The notes beneath the pieces were generated by a model. It was not told the DNA's origin. It ran no database searches and saw only the letters and a list, made by a program, of their open reading frames with translations. The position numbers and the translations under genes were made by a program. From Rathayibacter sp. SW19 (GTDB lineage: Bacteria; Actinomycetota; Actinomycetes; Actinomycetales; Microbacteriaceae): DNA of 64,000 bases. The stretch spans positions 2,666,001 through 2,730,000 of the forward strand of contig NZ_CP133020.1 of assembly GCF_030866825.1 (NCBI RefSeq), in the 5' to 3' direction. This document shows, piece after piece, positions 40,651 through 50,258 of this stretch (positions within the stretch are counted from its first letter, which is position 1; each line of letters begins with the position of its first letter).

Positions 40651-42123
40651 CTAGGCCGTTGCGTGGTCCCGGTGCATGTGGGTGAGCTTGCCCTTGTCTT
40701 CCAACTCGAGGCCGCTGACCTCCGGTAGGAGCGCTTTGACGAACCAGAACGACAGCACAGCGAAGAATGCGAAGCCGGCGTAGACGAAACCCAGCCCGAC
40801 GGCGGCCGTCATTATCGGGAACAGCAGGGTGACGAGGAAGTTGAAGATCCAGTTGAACGCCGCCGCGATGCCCAGCCCCAAACCGCGGATCTTGTTCGGG
40901 AAGACTTCTCCGAGGACGACCCACATGACGGGCCCCCAGGTCGCAGCGAAGAAGATCACGAATAGGTTCGCACCGATCAGTGCGATCACGCCCCACGGTT
41001 GCGCAAGCGTGATGTCGGCTCCTGACCCTTGCGCTTGCGAGAATGAGACAGCGGCGAGAACGAGGCCGACGAACATGCCGCCCGAGCCCCAGAGCAGCAG
41101 TAGTTTGCGGCCGACCTTGTCTACGAAGAAGATCGCGACGAAGGTGAGGACGACGTTGATGATCGAGGTGATCACTGAGGTCGTGAACGAGTCGGATGCG
41201 CTGAATCCGACCGACTTCCACAGCGTTGTCGAGTAATAGAAGATCGCGTTGATGCCGACCAATTGTTGGAACGCAGCCATGCCGATGCCGACCCACAGAA
41301 TCGGCTGGAGCCCCCAGGCTTTTCCGCGCAGGTCGCTGTAGCGGGCACGTCGTTCCGCCTCGAGACTGTCCTGAATCTCCGCCAGCCGGGCGTCCGGGTC
41401 GGCTGCGCCGGTCACGTTGCGCACGACGGCGAGCGCTTCGGTATCTCGGCCTTTTCGGATGAGGAACTGAGGCGACTCCGGGATGGTCAGCGCGAGGATT
41501 CCGTAGATCACCGCTGGAATTACTCCGACAAGGAGCATCCAGCGCCAGGCGGGCACCCCGAACCACAGGCTTCGAAGTGCGTTGCCCTCAGGGCCGGCCA
41601 GTGCGGCATCCGATAGCAAAGCCAGAAAGATGCCGAGCGTGATCGCCAACTGCTGCAGCGAACTCAGGGCACCACGCATCTTGGCCGGGGCGATCTCGCC
41701 GATGTATGCAGGCGCGATCACTGACGCGATGCCGATCGCCAGCCCTCCGATGAGTCGCCAGATCATCAGCTCCCAGTCGGAGAATGCCAGCCCGGACCCG
41801 ATCGAACTTGCGACGAACAGGATTGCGGCGATCACCATGACCGGCTTGCGTCCCCACAGGTCAGCCAATTGACCTGCGAACCACGCCCCGACTGCACAGC
41901 CGAGCAGGGTGATGGCTACCGTGAAACCGATCGCGGCGTCTCCGAGGGTGAACTCGTGTTTGATCGAGTCAACCGCACCGTTGATGACGGACGTATCGAA
42001 TCCGAACAGCAGCCCGCCAAGTGCAGCCGCGAGCGTAATTCCGATGATCTTTCCGCGATTCGGATGCCCGGCCTGCGTGCCCCCGTGCACAATTTCGTTT
42101 CGGTGCGGTTCAGTATCCGACAT
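40651..42123 (-). CDS. sugar porter family MFS transporter
   Basis: A 490-residue symporter with twelve helices. The family signatures are GLLFGFDTSVINGAVDS in helix 1, the DLWGRKP loop between helices 2 and 3, the PAYIGEIAP segment of helix 4-5, the PESPQFLIRKGR loop after helix 6, QQLVGINAIFYYSTTL in helix 7 and the VDKVGRK loop. It probably imports a hexose, pentose or polyol with protons. It is 67 bp downstream of a GntR gene on the same strand, which probably regulates it. Confidence 0.95.
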   Translation of the reverse strand: MSDTEPHRNEIVHGGTQAGHPNRGKIIGITLAAALGGLLFGFDTSVINGAVDSIKHEFTLGDAAIGFTVAITLLGCAVGAWFAGQLADLWGRKPVMVIAAILFVASSIGSGLAFSDWELMIWRLIGGLAIGIASVIAPAYIGEIAPAKMRGALSSLQQLAITLGIFLALLSDAALAGPEGNALRSLWFGVPAWRWMLLVGVIPAVIYGILALTIPESPQFLIRKGRDTEALAVVRNVTGAADPDARLAEIQDSLEAERRARYSDLRGKAWGLQPILWVGIGMAAFQQLVGINAIFYYSTTLWKSVGFSASDSFTTSVITSIINVVLTFVAIFFVDKVGRKLLLLWGSGGMFVGLVLAAVSFSQAQGSGADITLAQPWGVIALIGANLFVIFFAATWGPVMWVVLGEVFPNKIRGLGLGIAAAFNWIFNFLVTLLFPIMTAAVGLGFVYAGFAFFAVLSFWFVKALLPEVSGLELEDKGKLTHMHRDHATA

Positions 42124-42190
42124 GAGAGCCCCCTCTGCGCGTGTCTGTCACGCTACACCTCGACCGCCGATGCGACTAGAGGTGCCCCGC

Positions 42191-42904
42191 TCACGCAAGA
42201 CCGAGCAGCGACTCCTCCGTCGGCACGCCTTGCCGCTGAATGCTCCTGAGCACGTCGCGGCATGCTGCGACATCGCCGGCACGCAGAGCGTCGGCCAACT
42301 CTTGCAAGAGGGAATGCCGACCGTCGACCGCGAACAGCACAGCGATCAGCTCCGCGGCATGCGTGCCGCCGATGGAGCGCACGGCGAGACCGAACTGGTG
42401 CAGATAAGCGCTCAGTGCCTCAAGCAAAGTTCGGTTATGCGAGTATCGCATCAGGCTGCGAAGGTATGTCTGTACGCCCGCGATCGCGCCATTTCCGTCT
42501 GAATTGTCGATCGCTTCGCGAAGCGCCATCAGGCTTTGCTCGAGTTCATCGATCAGGGCAGTAGGCGCGTTCTCGGCAACCTCGTCGATTACGGCGCCAA
42601 GCAGAGCAACCCAGACGATACGGCCCTCGATGAGCACGCCTCTGTCCGGCCTCGTGATGCGTGTGTATCTGCTCGCCGCTGTTTCGATGACTCGGAAAAC
42701 GCGCAGGCGTTGCAGTGCTTCCCGCACCGGCGTGCGGGACACACCGAAACGTGCCGCCATCTCCACGTCATTCACGATGTCGCCGGGTGCATACTCCCCC
42801 GCGTCGATCGCGCGCAGAATCTCCTCGACGACCTGGTCGGCGATGGTGTTGGTCGGCGCCAGATCGAGTCGGTGAGTTGGTCCTTGTAACGCATTGAAAG
42901 TCAT
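42191..42904 (-). CDS. GntR family regulator (FCD subfamily)
   Basis: A 237-residue protein. The winged HTH shows IADQVVEEILRAIDAGEYAPGD, then VEMAARFGVSRTPVREALQRL; the all-helical FCD-like domain follows with RSLMRYSHNRTLLEALSAYL. FCD domains bind small carboxylates or sugar acids, sometimes via a metal. It is likely to control itself and the MFS transporter downstream. The start is ATG 42904. Confidence 0.92.
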   Translation of the reverse strand: MTFNALQGPTHRLDLAPTNTIADQVVEEILRAIDAGEYAPGDIVNDVEMAARFGVSRTPVREALQRLRVFRVIETAASRYTRITRPDRGVLIEGRIVWVALLGAVIDEVAENAPTALIDELEQSLMALREAIDNSDGNGAIAGVQTYLRSLMRYSHNRTLLEALSAYLHQFGLAVRSIGGTHAAELIAVLFAVDGRHSLLQELADALRAGDVAACRDVLRSIQRQGVPTEESLLGLA

Positions 42905-42977
42905 TGACGTGCCCCTTGGCTTTTGGCAGTTACTGCGTCGTGACGGTGCTCGGGCGCGTGCGTGTGGCCGCTGCCGC

Positions 42978-42993
42978 TAATACCGATATATTA
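42978..42993. promoter_or_regulatory. candidate operator upstream of the GntR gene
   Basis: TAATACCGATATATTA is an AT-rich inverted repeat (arms TAATA/TATTA, six-base spacer) about 75 bp upstream of the gntR ATG in otherwise GC-rich DNA. It could be a GntR operator or promoter element. Evidence is position and symmetry only. Confidence 0.4.
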
Positions 42994-43123
42994 CAACGCT
43001 CGCCAGGAGTGTGCAGCGCGCGCATCGGTCATACTATGCCCCATCCGCGAGGCGCGCAGCGGATTCTGAACAGGTTAGGCGCTGATTGGCTTGCCCACGG
43101 CGCACGTGGAGCACACTGGCTTC

Positions 43124-43765
43124 GTGATCGTCTCGTGGCGTGTTCCTCCCGCTTGCTGGGCAAGAGCGTGCCTGGCCGCGGCGTTGGCGGTCCTATCGGC
43201 AACTCTTCAGCCAGTCTTGCCGGAGGTCGCGTCGGGGTCCGCGTCGGACACGACGGCCTCGGATGCACTCGGCACGAGCCCGCCCACAGCGGCACCGCCC
43301 ATTGTGGTCACCAACGCCGGCGCTCAGGCGCTTCGCGCAGTGGCGGCACCTGCGAATGTCCGCTGGGCTTGGCCGATCGATCCGCCGCACAGCATCCTCG
43401 CCGGGTTTCAAGCGCCGCTGACGCGGTACAGCGCAGGGCACCGCGGCATCGACATCGCCTCGACCCCGGGTGCACTCGTGCGCGCCCCCGCTGACGCGAC
43501 GGTCTATTTCTCCGGTGCGGTTGTCGACCGACCGGTGCTCACCCTGCAGACCGCTGCCGGGGTGTTGGTGAGCCTGGAACCCGTTGTTGGGTCGGTGCCG
43601 CTCGAGCTGCCCGTGCGCGCGGGCGAGGTCGTTGGAACGGTCGGTTCCGGTGGTCACTGCGATCGCGAATGCGTGCATCTCGGCGTACGTGTCGCCGGTG
43701 AGTACGTCTCGCCTCTCCTGTTCCTCGGGGGCGCAGCCCGCGCCATCCTCCTTCCGTTGGGTTGA
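43124..43765 (+). CDS. M23-family (LytM-like) peptidase domain protein, secreted, degenerate zinc site
   Basis: About 213 residues from the GTG at 43124; GTG 43106 and TTG 43091 are alternatives. An N-terminal signal peptide (WARACLAAALAVLSATLQPV) and a linker precede a LytM fold: WPIDPPHSILAGFQAPLTRY, then GHRGIDIASTPG with the H-x3-D pair (His106, Asp110). The second motif, normally H-x-H, reads CVHLGVRV (His185 then Gly187), so one zinc ligand is missing. It may bind peptidoglycan or activate other hydrolases rather than cut. It lies between the rpsB region and xerC, as in related genomes. Confidence 0.82.
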   Translation: MIVSWRVPPACWARACLAAALAVLSATLQPVLPEVASGSASDTTASDALGTSPPTAAPPIVVTNAGAQALRAVAAPANVRWAWPIDPPHSILAGFQAPLTRYSAGHRGIDIASTPGALVRAPADATVYFSGAVVDRPVLTLQTAAGVLVSLEPVVGSVPLELPVRAGEVVGTVGSGGHCDRECVHLGVRVAGEYVSPLLFLGGAARAILLPLG

Positions 43766-43815
43766 ACTTTCCGGTCTGGCAATGGCGTCGCGTAGATCGC
43801 GGGCGTTTCCGACGC

Positions 43816-44757
43816 TCAAGCCCGCGGGTGCGCGAGCCGATAACTTTCTACGAGTCGTTGCGTCGACACGTGGGTGTAGATCTGAGTGGTTCCGAGGCTC
43901 GCATGGCCGAGCAGTTCTTGCACAGCGCGCAAGTCTGCTCCTCCATCGAGCAGGTGCGTTGCAGCGGTGTGTCGCAGGGCGTGCGGACCAGCGGGCCCGG
44001 AGCCTGGCAGGTCGATAAGGATTCCGGCAACCAAGTCGTATACCGCGCGAGTGCCAAGACGCGCACCGCGCGCACCGAGAAACAAGGCTGGCGTGGCAGC
44101 CGAGCGTCGCGCATCGGCCTTGTCGCCACCGGCGGCGCGCTTCAGGAGCAACGGACGCGCCACGCGGATATTCTCCAGGATCGCCGCTCGTGCCGGCACT
44201 CCGAATGGCACGACCCGTTCTTTGGCGCCCTTGCCGAGCACGCGAACGGTCAAGCGTTCCAAGTCGACGTCGTCGACGTCCAACCCGGTCAGTTCTGAGA
44301 CACGCAGCGCCGATGCATAGAGCAGTTCGATCACGGCGAGGTCGCGCACGGCGACGGGATTGCCCGTCTGGGCACGCGTGCCGAGCGCGCGCAGGATGCC
44401 GTCCATTTGTGTGCGCGTGAGAACCCGTGGCAGCTTGCGGTCCGGCTTGGGTGCACGCAGCCGCGCCCCGCTGTCGGTCGCGGACTGCCCGGTGCGTGCG
44501 GTCCATGCGCTGAAACTCTTGGCCGCAGCAGAATGTCGCGCGAGTGTCGCCTTGGCGAGGCCGGCTTGTGCACCTTGCCAGAGCCAATCACGCAGAATCT
44601 CCAGGGTGAGCCCGTCGGGATCTTCGACCGCACGGTCGGCGGCGAACTCGCGTAAACGAGTGAGATCGGCACGATAAGCGCGAACCGTCTGCGCCGAATA
44701 GCCACGCTCTGCGCTCAAATAGACCACAAAGTCGTCGATCGCCCGCTGGAGGTCCAT
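43816..44757 (-). CDS. xerC: tyrosine recombinase XerC
   Basis: A 313-residue recombinase that resolves chromosome dimers at dif together with XerD. The N-terminal SAM-like domain (DFVVYLSAERGYSAQTVRAY) and the catalytic domain are complete: Arg in YASALRVSELTGLD, Lys in VLGKGAKERVVP, His and Arg in HALRHTAATHLLD, His in LGHASLGTTQIYTHV with the nucleophile Tyr. The start MDLQRAIDDF is preferred over an ATG 42 bp upstream because it matches family N termini. It is downstream of dprA. Confidence 0.94.
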   Translation of the reverse strand: MDLQRAIDDFVVYLSAERGYSAQTVRAYRADLTRLREFAADRAVEDPDGLTLEILRDWLWQGAQAGLAKATLARHSAAAKSFSAWTARTGQSATDSGARLRAPKPDRKLPRVLTRTQMDGILRALGTRAQTGNPVAVRDLAVIELLYASALRVSELTGLDVDDVDLERLTVRVLGKGAKERVVPFGVPARAAILENIRVARPLLLKRAAGGDKADARRSAATPALFLGARGARLGTRAVYDLVAGILIDLPGSGPAGPHALRHTAATHLLDGGADLRAVQELLGHASLGTTQIYTHVSTQRLVESYRLAHPRA

Positions 44758-44805
44758 TTCTCCAGCATTGCGCACCCTGGCACGGATTCCGCCTGCCACG
44801 CCCGG

Positions 44806-44838
44806 CTGAGGTGCATCCGGCGCTCGCGCACACCTCAG
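44806..44838 (-). terminator. hairpin between dprA and xerC
   Basis: CTGAGGTG (44806-44813) pairs perfectly with CACCTCAG (44831-44838) around a 17-base loop, starting 9 bp after the dprA stop. There is no U-run. It is a weak terminator or attenuator candidate. Confidence 0.45.
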
Positions 44839-44846
44839 TGCTGCTA

Positions 44847-46070
44847 TTAGGACGTTCTGACCCAGCCGCGCTCTGCTTCACGAACTCGCCCGGTCAGTTC
44901 AAGCAGACCCAGCGCGGCTACGACAGTTGATGCTGCAAGGCCGGCGCGTGCGGCAATGTCCTGCACATCGCGTGCCGCTCGCACACTCAGTGCATCGAAG
45001 ACCCTGGTTTCTTCCGTTGTCGGATCGCCCAGCAACGCCCTGTCGGTGACAGCAGCACCGTCGACGAGTTCACTCATCTCCTCGACTGTCGTGACGCAGA
45101 TGGCGTCGTAGTCACGGATCAAGCGATGGCAGCCCGCCGAGGTCGGGGAGGTCACCGGCCCGGGCACAGCCCCAAGCGGCCTGCCAAGGGCCGCAGCGTG
45201 CCCAGCAGTGTTCAATGAACCGCTTCGGCGCCCTGCCTCCACGACAACTGTCGCGCTGGCGCTGGCGGCAATCAGACGATTGCGTTGCAGGAAGCGCCAT
45301 TTTGTCGGGGCTGCACCGCACGGCACCTCCGATATGACGGCACCGGCCGCCACGATCCTACTGAGCAGAGCGTCGTGCCCGCTCGGATAGAACCGGTCGA
45401 CGCCGCCGGCCAGGAACGCCACGGTAACACCGTCTGCCGCGAGCGCCGCACGATGGGCCATGCCATCGATTCCATACGCCGCACCGGAGACGATTGCGAA
45501 TCCGCGCTCCGCCAACCCTGCGGATGCGTCCATCGTGACCTGCTCCCCGTAACCCGAGGCGGCCCGCGCCCCGACTAGGGCAATCGACCGTTCCAGCCGT
45601 GCGCAGACTGCGGACTTTCCGCGCAGCCACAGGGCGATCGGTGAGTGTCTGCCCAGGTCATGAAGCCCGCCGGGCCATCCTGGGTCGTTCGGCGCCACGA
45701 GCGCGGCGCCGACGCGCGCGGCCTGCTCGAGCGCGTGCAGCACTTCCGCGGACTTCAGGCGCGGTTGCCAGCGCTTGACGGCAGCGGCGAGCTCCGGCTT
45801 CACCGTCGCCGCCGAGTCAAGGTCATGCTCGCGCATGATTCCGAGAACACGGTCTGCCGGCCACCCTTCGAGCACGGAACGCAATGCCAGGCTCGGCCCG
45901 ATGGTCGCGATCAGGCTCCCCGCCGTGCCGTCCCCCGGCTCCGCGATGCCTGACCAGGCCGCTCGCGCGACCAGAGCCGCTCGCTCCTCACCGTCAATCG
46001 AACGATCTGCATTGCGCACCGCCGCAATGAGCCGATCGACGGTTGGCTCGTCGAATCCGAAGATCGTCAT
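44847..46070 (-). CDS. dprA: DNA-processing protein DprA
   Basis: A 407-residue protein that loads RecA on incoming single-stranded DNA. The Rossmann-like core carries SIALVGARAASGYG, SGAAYGIDGMAHRAAL, VAFLAGGVDRFYPSGH and RFLQRNRLIAASASATVVVEA, which are family hallmarks. A C-terminal winged-helix segment (VQDIAARAGLAASTVVAALG) is retained. The ATG overlaps the comM stop (ATGA). The order yraN-comM-dprA is conserved in actinobacteria even where competence is unproven. Confidence 0.95.
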   Translation of the reverse strand: MTIFGFDEPTVDRLIAAVRNADRSIDGEERAALVARAAWSGIAEPGDGTAGSLIATIGPSLALRSVLEGWPADRVLGIMREHDLDSAATVKPELAAAVKRWQPRLKSAEVLHALEQAARVGAALVAPNDPGWPGGLHDLGRHSPIALWLRGKSAVCARLERSIALVGARAASGYGEQVTMDASAGLAERGFAIVSGAAYGIDGMAHRAALAADGVTVAFLAGGVDRFYPSGHDALLSRIVAAGAVISEVPCGAAPTKWRFLQRNRLIAASASATVVVEAGRRSGSLNTAGHAAALGRPLGAVPGPVTSPTSAGCHRLIRDYDAICVTTVEEMSELVDGAAVTDRALLGDPTTEETRVFDALSVRAARDVQDIAARAGLAASTVVAALGLLELTGRVREAERGWVRTS

Positions 46071-47602
46071 GAAGTCATCCCCTTCCTCAGGTACAGCGCG
46101 GCGCCGATGTGCTCCGCCGTGGGGCGAGCGGCACCCTCGATGTCCGCCACTGTCCACGCCAGCCGCAAGGTCCTGTCATAGCCGCGCATGGTGATACCGC
46201 CGCGCTCAAGGGCGCGATCGAGACTTGCGGTAGTGCTCGGGCCGAGTCGCCGCGACCGGTCCCTCAGCCAGGGCCCCGAGACCTGGCCGTTCATCGTCCA
46301 CGGTGTGGATCGCAACCGGTCGCGTGCCGCTTGACGCGCCTCGTGCACGCGAACGCGCGCCGTCGCGGTGTTCGGCCGGACGGCGTCGTCCGCCAATCGC
46401 AACTGGGTCGCTGTGACTCTGCGCAGCGTCAGGCGGATGTCGATTCGATCCATCAGCGGCCCGGACACACGCCCCAGGTAGCGCCTCCTGGCGGACGGTG
46501 TGCACGTGCAGGTGTCCTCCGGTGCCCCGTACTGCCCGCACGGGCATGGATTCGCTGCCATCACGAGTTGGAATCGGCCGGGGAACTGCGCCACACCGTT
46601 GGCCCGGTGAATCGTGATCTTGCCGGATTCGAGCGGCTGGCGCAGCACATCCAGTACTGCGGTTGCAAACTCCGGCGCCTCGTCCAGGAACAGCACGCCG
46701 TGTGATGCGCGAACAGCCGCACCCGGGCGGATGCGGCCGCTTCCGCCGCCGATAATGGCCGCGGCCGTCGCCGTGTGATGTGGGGCTTCCAGCGGCGGTC
46801 GGGTCATCAGTTCCGCACCGACTGGTCGCCCGGAAAGCGACCGGATCGACGTCGCTTCGAGTGCGGCTTGTTCGTCAAGATCCGGCAACAGCCCGGGCAG
46901 CCGTTCCGCCAACATCGTCTTGCCCGCCCCCGGTGGGCCCAGCAGGAACACGTGGTGGCCGCCCGCCGCCGCGATCAGCAGCGCGTGGACCGCCGCGTCA
47001 TTGCCCACGATGTCGGCAACGTCGTACTCGTTGCCGACGCCGTCGGGTTCGGCGGCGGGAATCAGCGGATCAACCGGGATCGGGTCATAGCGACCGCCGT
47101 GGTGAATGGCCGCCTCTCTCAAGGAAGCGACGGGCAGCACTCGGATTCCGGGGACGAGTGCGGCCTCGTCGGCATTGCCGACAGGCACCATCACCGCGTC
47201 TTTGCCGGCTCGAGCGGCGGCCAACACGGCGGGCAGGATCCCCGCCATTGGCCGCAATCGCCCGTCGAGGCCCAGTTCCCCCAAATGGACGACCCCTTCG
47301 ACCGAGTCGGTTGACACGTCTCCAGCGGCCGCGAGACTCGCCAAAGCGATCGCCAGGTCGAAGCCCGAGCCGTGTTTCGGCAGCGCTGCCGGCGACAGGT
47401 TGATCGTGAGCTTGCGCCCGGTGAGGGGGCAGCCCGAGTTTGCCGCGGCGGCGCGCACACGGTCGCGCGCCTCGGTCAGCGCAGCATCAGGAAGGCCGAT
47501 CAACACGATCGACGGAAGATTGCTTGAGATATCCGCCTCGACCTCGACGATCGATCCCGCGAGCCCGAGCAGGGCCACGGAGTACGTGCGCCCGACGGCC
47601 AT
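46067..47602 (-). CDS. comM: YifB/ComM family Mg-chelatase-like ATPase
   Basis: A 511-residue AAA+ protein. An N-terminal ribosomal-S5-like domain (SVALLGLAGSIVEVEADISS) is followed by the ATPase with Walker A LLGPPGAGKTML, Walker B GVLFLDEAPEF and the CPCGQYG zinc-like loop, then a C-terminal Mg-chelatase domain. ComM is a hexameric helicase that promotes branch migration during integration of DNA. The ATG shares one base with the yraN stop, and its stop overlaps dprA, so the three are coupled. Confidence 0.95.
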   Translation of the reverse strand: MAVGRTYSVALLGLAGSIVEVEADISSNLPSIVLIGLPDAALTEARDRVRAAAANSGCPLTGRKLTINLSPAALPKHGSGFDLAIALASLAAAGDVSTDSVEGVVHLGELGLDGRLRPMAGILPAVLAAARAGKDAVMVPVGNADEAALVPGIRVLPVASLREAAIHHGGRYDPIPVDPLIPAAEPDGVGNEYDVADIVGNDAAVHALLIAAAGGHHVFLLGPPGAGKTMLAERLPGLLPDLDEQAALEATSIRSLSGRPVGAELMTRPPLEAPHHTATAAAIIGGGSGRIRPGAAVRASHGVLFLDEAPEFATAVLDVLRQPLESGKITIHRANGVAQFPGRFQLVMAANPCPCGQYGAPEDTCTCTPSARRRYLGRVSGPLMDRIDIRLTLRRVTATQLRLADDAVRPNTATARVRVHEARQAARDRLRSTPWTMNGQVSGPWLRDRSRRLGPSTTASLDRALERGGITMRGYDRTLRLAWTVADIEGAARPTAEHIGAALYLRKGMTS

Positions 47603-47955
47603 CAGCCGACACCTTCCAGGTGTTCGATCGTGACGTCGTCGCCGGAGGCGATCACGGCGACGGCGTCGACTCGGGCGCGCCCGACGAACTGCTCCGATTC
47701 GGCGCACCACGCGGCGGCCAGGCGCCGAAGACGTGCCACCTTGACTGCTGTGATCGCTTCGAACGGATGCCCGTAAGCCAGCGAGCTGCGCGTCTTGACT
47801 TCTACGAAAACCGTCTCGCCATCGCGCTCGACGATGAGATCGAGCTCGCCTTGGTTGCACCGCCAATTACGGTCGATCAGCCGATAGCCGTGCGCCTGCA
47901 AATACTCTGCGGCCAGTTCCTCGCCGCGCCTTCCGAGCGTGTCTTTCGCTGCCAT
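47602..47955 (-). CDS. yraN: YraN/UPF0102 family nuclease-fold protein
   Basis: A 117-residue protein of the UPF0102 family with the restriction-endonuclease-like core: GRRGEELAAEYLQAHGY, then GELDLIVERDGETVFVEVKT holding the D...ExK-type catalytic residues. Homologues are Holliday-junction-resolvase-like, but the role is not established. It is first of the yraN-comM-dprA unit. The 122-bp gap upstream to the DUF2469 gene shows no other feature. Confidence 0.93.
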   Translation of the reverse strand: MAAKDTLGRRGEELAAEYLQAHGYRLIDRNWRCNQGELDLIVERDGETVFVEVKTRSSLAYGHPFEAITAVKVARLRRLAAAWCAESEQFVGRARVDAVAVIASGDDVTIEHLEGVG

Positions 47956-48077
47956 GAGCCCCTCCTGCTATGAGGGTGCCCGAGGGCGAAGATGCGTGGG
48001 GCGCAAAGCGCGCGAACCTGCAAAAGAATCACAACCGGCCTGCCTGTGGAGACCGAGTGTCAGTGCTCGGCGGCGGG

Positions 48078-48401
48078 TTACTCGTCGAGTGCGAGTTCCT
48101 TCGGCAGTTCGAAATCTTTGGTCGAGAGCTCTTCGATGTTGACATCCTTGAACGTCAGCACACGCACGGATTTGACGAACCGATCGGAGCGGTACACATC
48201 CCACACCCAGACATCGTTCATCGTCAATTCGAAGTAGAAGTCGTGCTCAGTGTCGCGCCGCACGAAGTCCACCTCGTTTGCGAGATAGAAGCGACGTTCT
48301 GTCTCGATCACGTACTTGAATTGGGCGACGACATCCCGATATTCGCGGTAGAGCGCAAGCTCGACCTCGCGGTCATAGTCGTCGAACTCGTCTTCATCCA
48401 T
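48078..48401 (-). CDS. DUF2469 family protein
   Basis: A 107-residue acidic protein nearly invariant in actinobacteria: EDEFDDYDREVELALYREYR at the start, then FKYVIETERRFYLANEV and FYFELTMNDVWVWDVYR. Its function is unknown. It always sits beside rnhB and yraN, as here, 12 bp after rnhB. Confidence 0.95.
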   Translation of the reverse strand: MDEDEFDDYDREVELALYREYRDVVAQFKYVIETERRFYLANEVDFVRRDTEHDFYFELTMNDVWVWDVYRSDRFVKSVRVLTFKDVNIEELSTKDFELPKELALDE

Positions 48402-48413
48402 GGTGTTTCCAGT

Positions 48414-49061
48414 CTACGCTGTGGCCTGCTTGAGCCAGGTGCGCCGATGGAAGTCACTGGCGCCGAGCGCCGCGATCGCGGCCAGATGGGCGGCGCTGCC
48501 ATAGCCCTTGTTTGCGGCCCAGCCGTAGCCTGGAGTGAGGGCGTCGCGTTCGATCATCAGCCGGTCTCGGTGCACCTTTGCGATGACGGATGCCGCTGCC
48601 ACAGACGCGCAGGTCTGGTCCGCTTTGACCTTCGTCACCACTGCGGGCGTCGCGGAGTGCAGTGCCGGGCCGAGGTAGTCGTGGTTGCCGTCGAGGATCA
48701 CCGTCGCATCCTGTATCGGCGCGCCCAGCTTGTGCAACGCGATCAGTGCACGTTTGCCGGCGAGGCCCAGGCAGGCGATGATGCCAAGGGAGTCAACCTC
48801 AAGCGGCGACGCCAGGCCAACCGCGTGGAACCGCGCCCACCTGCGGCAAAGGGGCGCGAGCGCTTCCCTTCGAGGCTCGCTGAGCAGCTTCGAGTCCCGG
48901 AGTCCGAGCGGCATCGGTTCGATATCGGCGTCGACGACGACCATTCCGACGGCGACGGGCCCCGCGATGGCGCCCCGGCCGACTTCGTCACAGCCGATCA
49001 CCCAGTGCGCGCCGCTGACGTGCAATGCTCGTTCGAAGTCGCAGGTCGGAGTGACGATCAT
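48414..49061 (-). CDS. rnhB: ribonuclease HII
   Basis: A 215-residue RNase HII that removes ribonucleotides from DNA. The catalytic acidic residues are visible: Asp and Glu in IGCDEVGRGAIAGPV, Asp in ILDGNHDYL and Asp in KADQTCASVAAASVIAK. The ATG shares its first base with the lepB stop (TAATG), so it is translated from the lepB transcript. A longer upstream frame would overlap lepB and is rejected. Confidence 0.95.
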   Translation of the reverse strand: MIVTPTCDFERALHVSGAHWVIGCDEVGRGAIAGPVAVGMVVVDADIEPMPLGLRDSKLLSEPRREALAPLCRRWARFHAVGLASPLEVDSLGIIACLGLAGKRALIALHKLGAPIQDATVILDGNHDYLGPALHSATPAVVTKVKADQTCASVAAASVIAKVHRDRLMIERDALTPGYGWAANKGYGSAAHLAAIAALGASDFHRRTWLKQATA

Positions 49062-49804
49062 TACGGGCTGTTCTCGACGCCGCGGAATACATCTGGATAG
49101 TTGTCGAGATAGGCCCAGCGACTGACCGGCCAGCTGATCAGTACGGCACGGCCGACGACATCCTTGATCGGGACGAACCCTTTGCCTGGCAGCGACTGGT
49201 TGCGACTCGAGTCTTGAGAGTCCCACCGATTGTCGCCCATGACCCACAGGTCGCCCTTGGGCACCTTCACGTCGAAGGAGACCGATGCGGCGTTCACTTC
49301 GCCGAGTGGAAGCTTGATATACGGCTCTTTGAGCGGCACACCGTTCACGCTCAGTTGACCGAGAGCGTTGCAGCAGGCGACGTGGTCGCCCGGCATTCCG
49401 ATGACCCGTTTGATGAGGTGGTCATCGCTGTCCGGAGCGGACAGGCCGACGACGGACAGTGCCCAGTCGATTCCGGCCGCTATCGGATTCTGCTTGACCG
49501 GCGCAGCGGGGGGCAGCCATCCGCCTGGGTCTGTGAAAACGACGACATCGCCGTGATGGATCGGCATCAGGTTCGGCTCGAGTTCGTTGACGATGATCCG
49601 GTCATTGATCAGCAGGGTGCTCTCCATCGAGCCTGACGGAATGTAGAACGACCGAACGAGAAAGGTCTTGATGAGGAACGACACCAAGACCGCGACAACG
49701 AAGATGATCAGAATGTCTCGGAGAAAGAGTTTGACGCTGCGTTGCCGCTTGCGTTTGTCCAGGGCCGTACGGTCGGACCGAACGGCCTCCGTGTCGTCTG
49801 TCAT
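49061..49804 (-). CDS. lepB: signal peptidase I
   Basis: A 247-residue membrane protease that cleaves Sec and Tat signal peptides outside the membrane. A cytoplasmic basic N terminus (RKRQRSVKLFLRD) is followed by one helix (ILIIFVVAVLVSFLIKTFLV), the nucleophile Ser59 in IPSGSMESTL and the general base Lys132 in LIKRVIGMPGD. The GDNRWDSQDSS box is present. It precedes rnhB with a one-base overlap. Confidence 0.96.
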   Translation of the reverse strand: MTDDTEAVRSDRTALDKRKRQRSVKLFLRDILIIFVVAVLVSFLIKTFLVRSFYIPSGSMESTLLINDRIIVNELEPNLMPIHHGDVVVFTDPGGWLPPAAPVKQNPIAAGIDWALSVVGLSAPDSDDHLIKRVIGMPGDHVACCNALGQLSVNGVPLKEPYIKLPLGEVNAASVSFDVKVPKGDLWVMGDNRWDSQDSSRNQSLPGKGFVPIKDVVGRAVLISWPVSRWAYLDNYPDVFRGVENSP

Positions 49805-49828
49805 GCAGTGATATCCGTCATTTAAGCG

Positions 49829-49871
49829 CCTGAACTCCCGAACTCAAAGTGTAGAGGATCGGGAGATCAGG
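49829..49871 (-). terminator. stem-loop between rplS and lepB
   Basis: CCTGAACTCCCGA (49829-49841) pairs with TCGGGAGATCAGG (49859-49871), 12 pairs with one A/A mismatch and a 17-base loop, 40 bp after the rplS stop. A U-tract is lacking. It is a plausible end of the rplS transcript before lepB. Confidence 0.45.
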
Positions 49872-49910
49872 TTTCGCCGTTGCCGACGCGTGAGTCGCTG
49901 TCGGGGCGGA

Positions 49911-50258
<348 letters not shown>

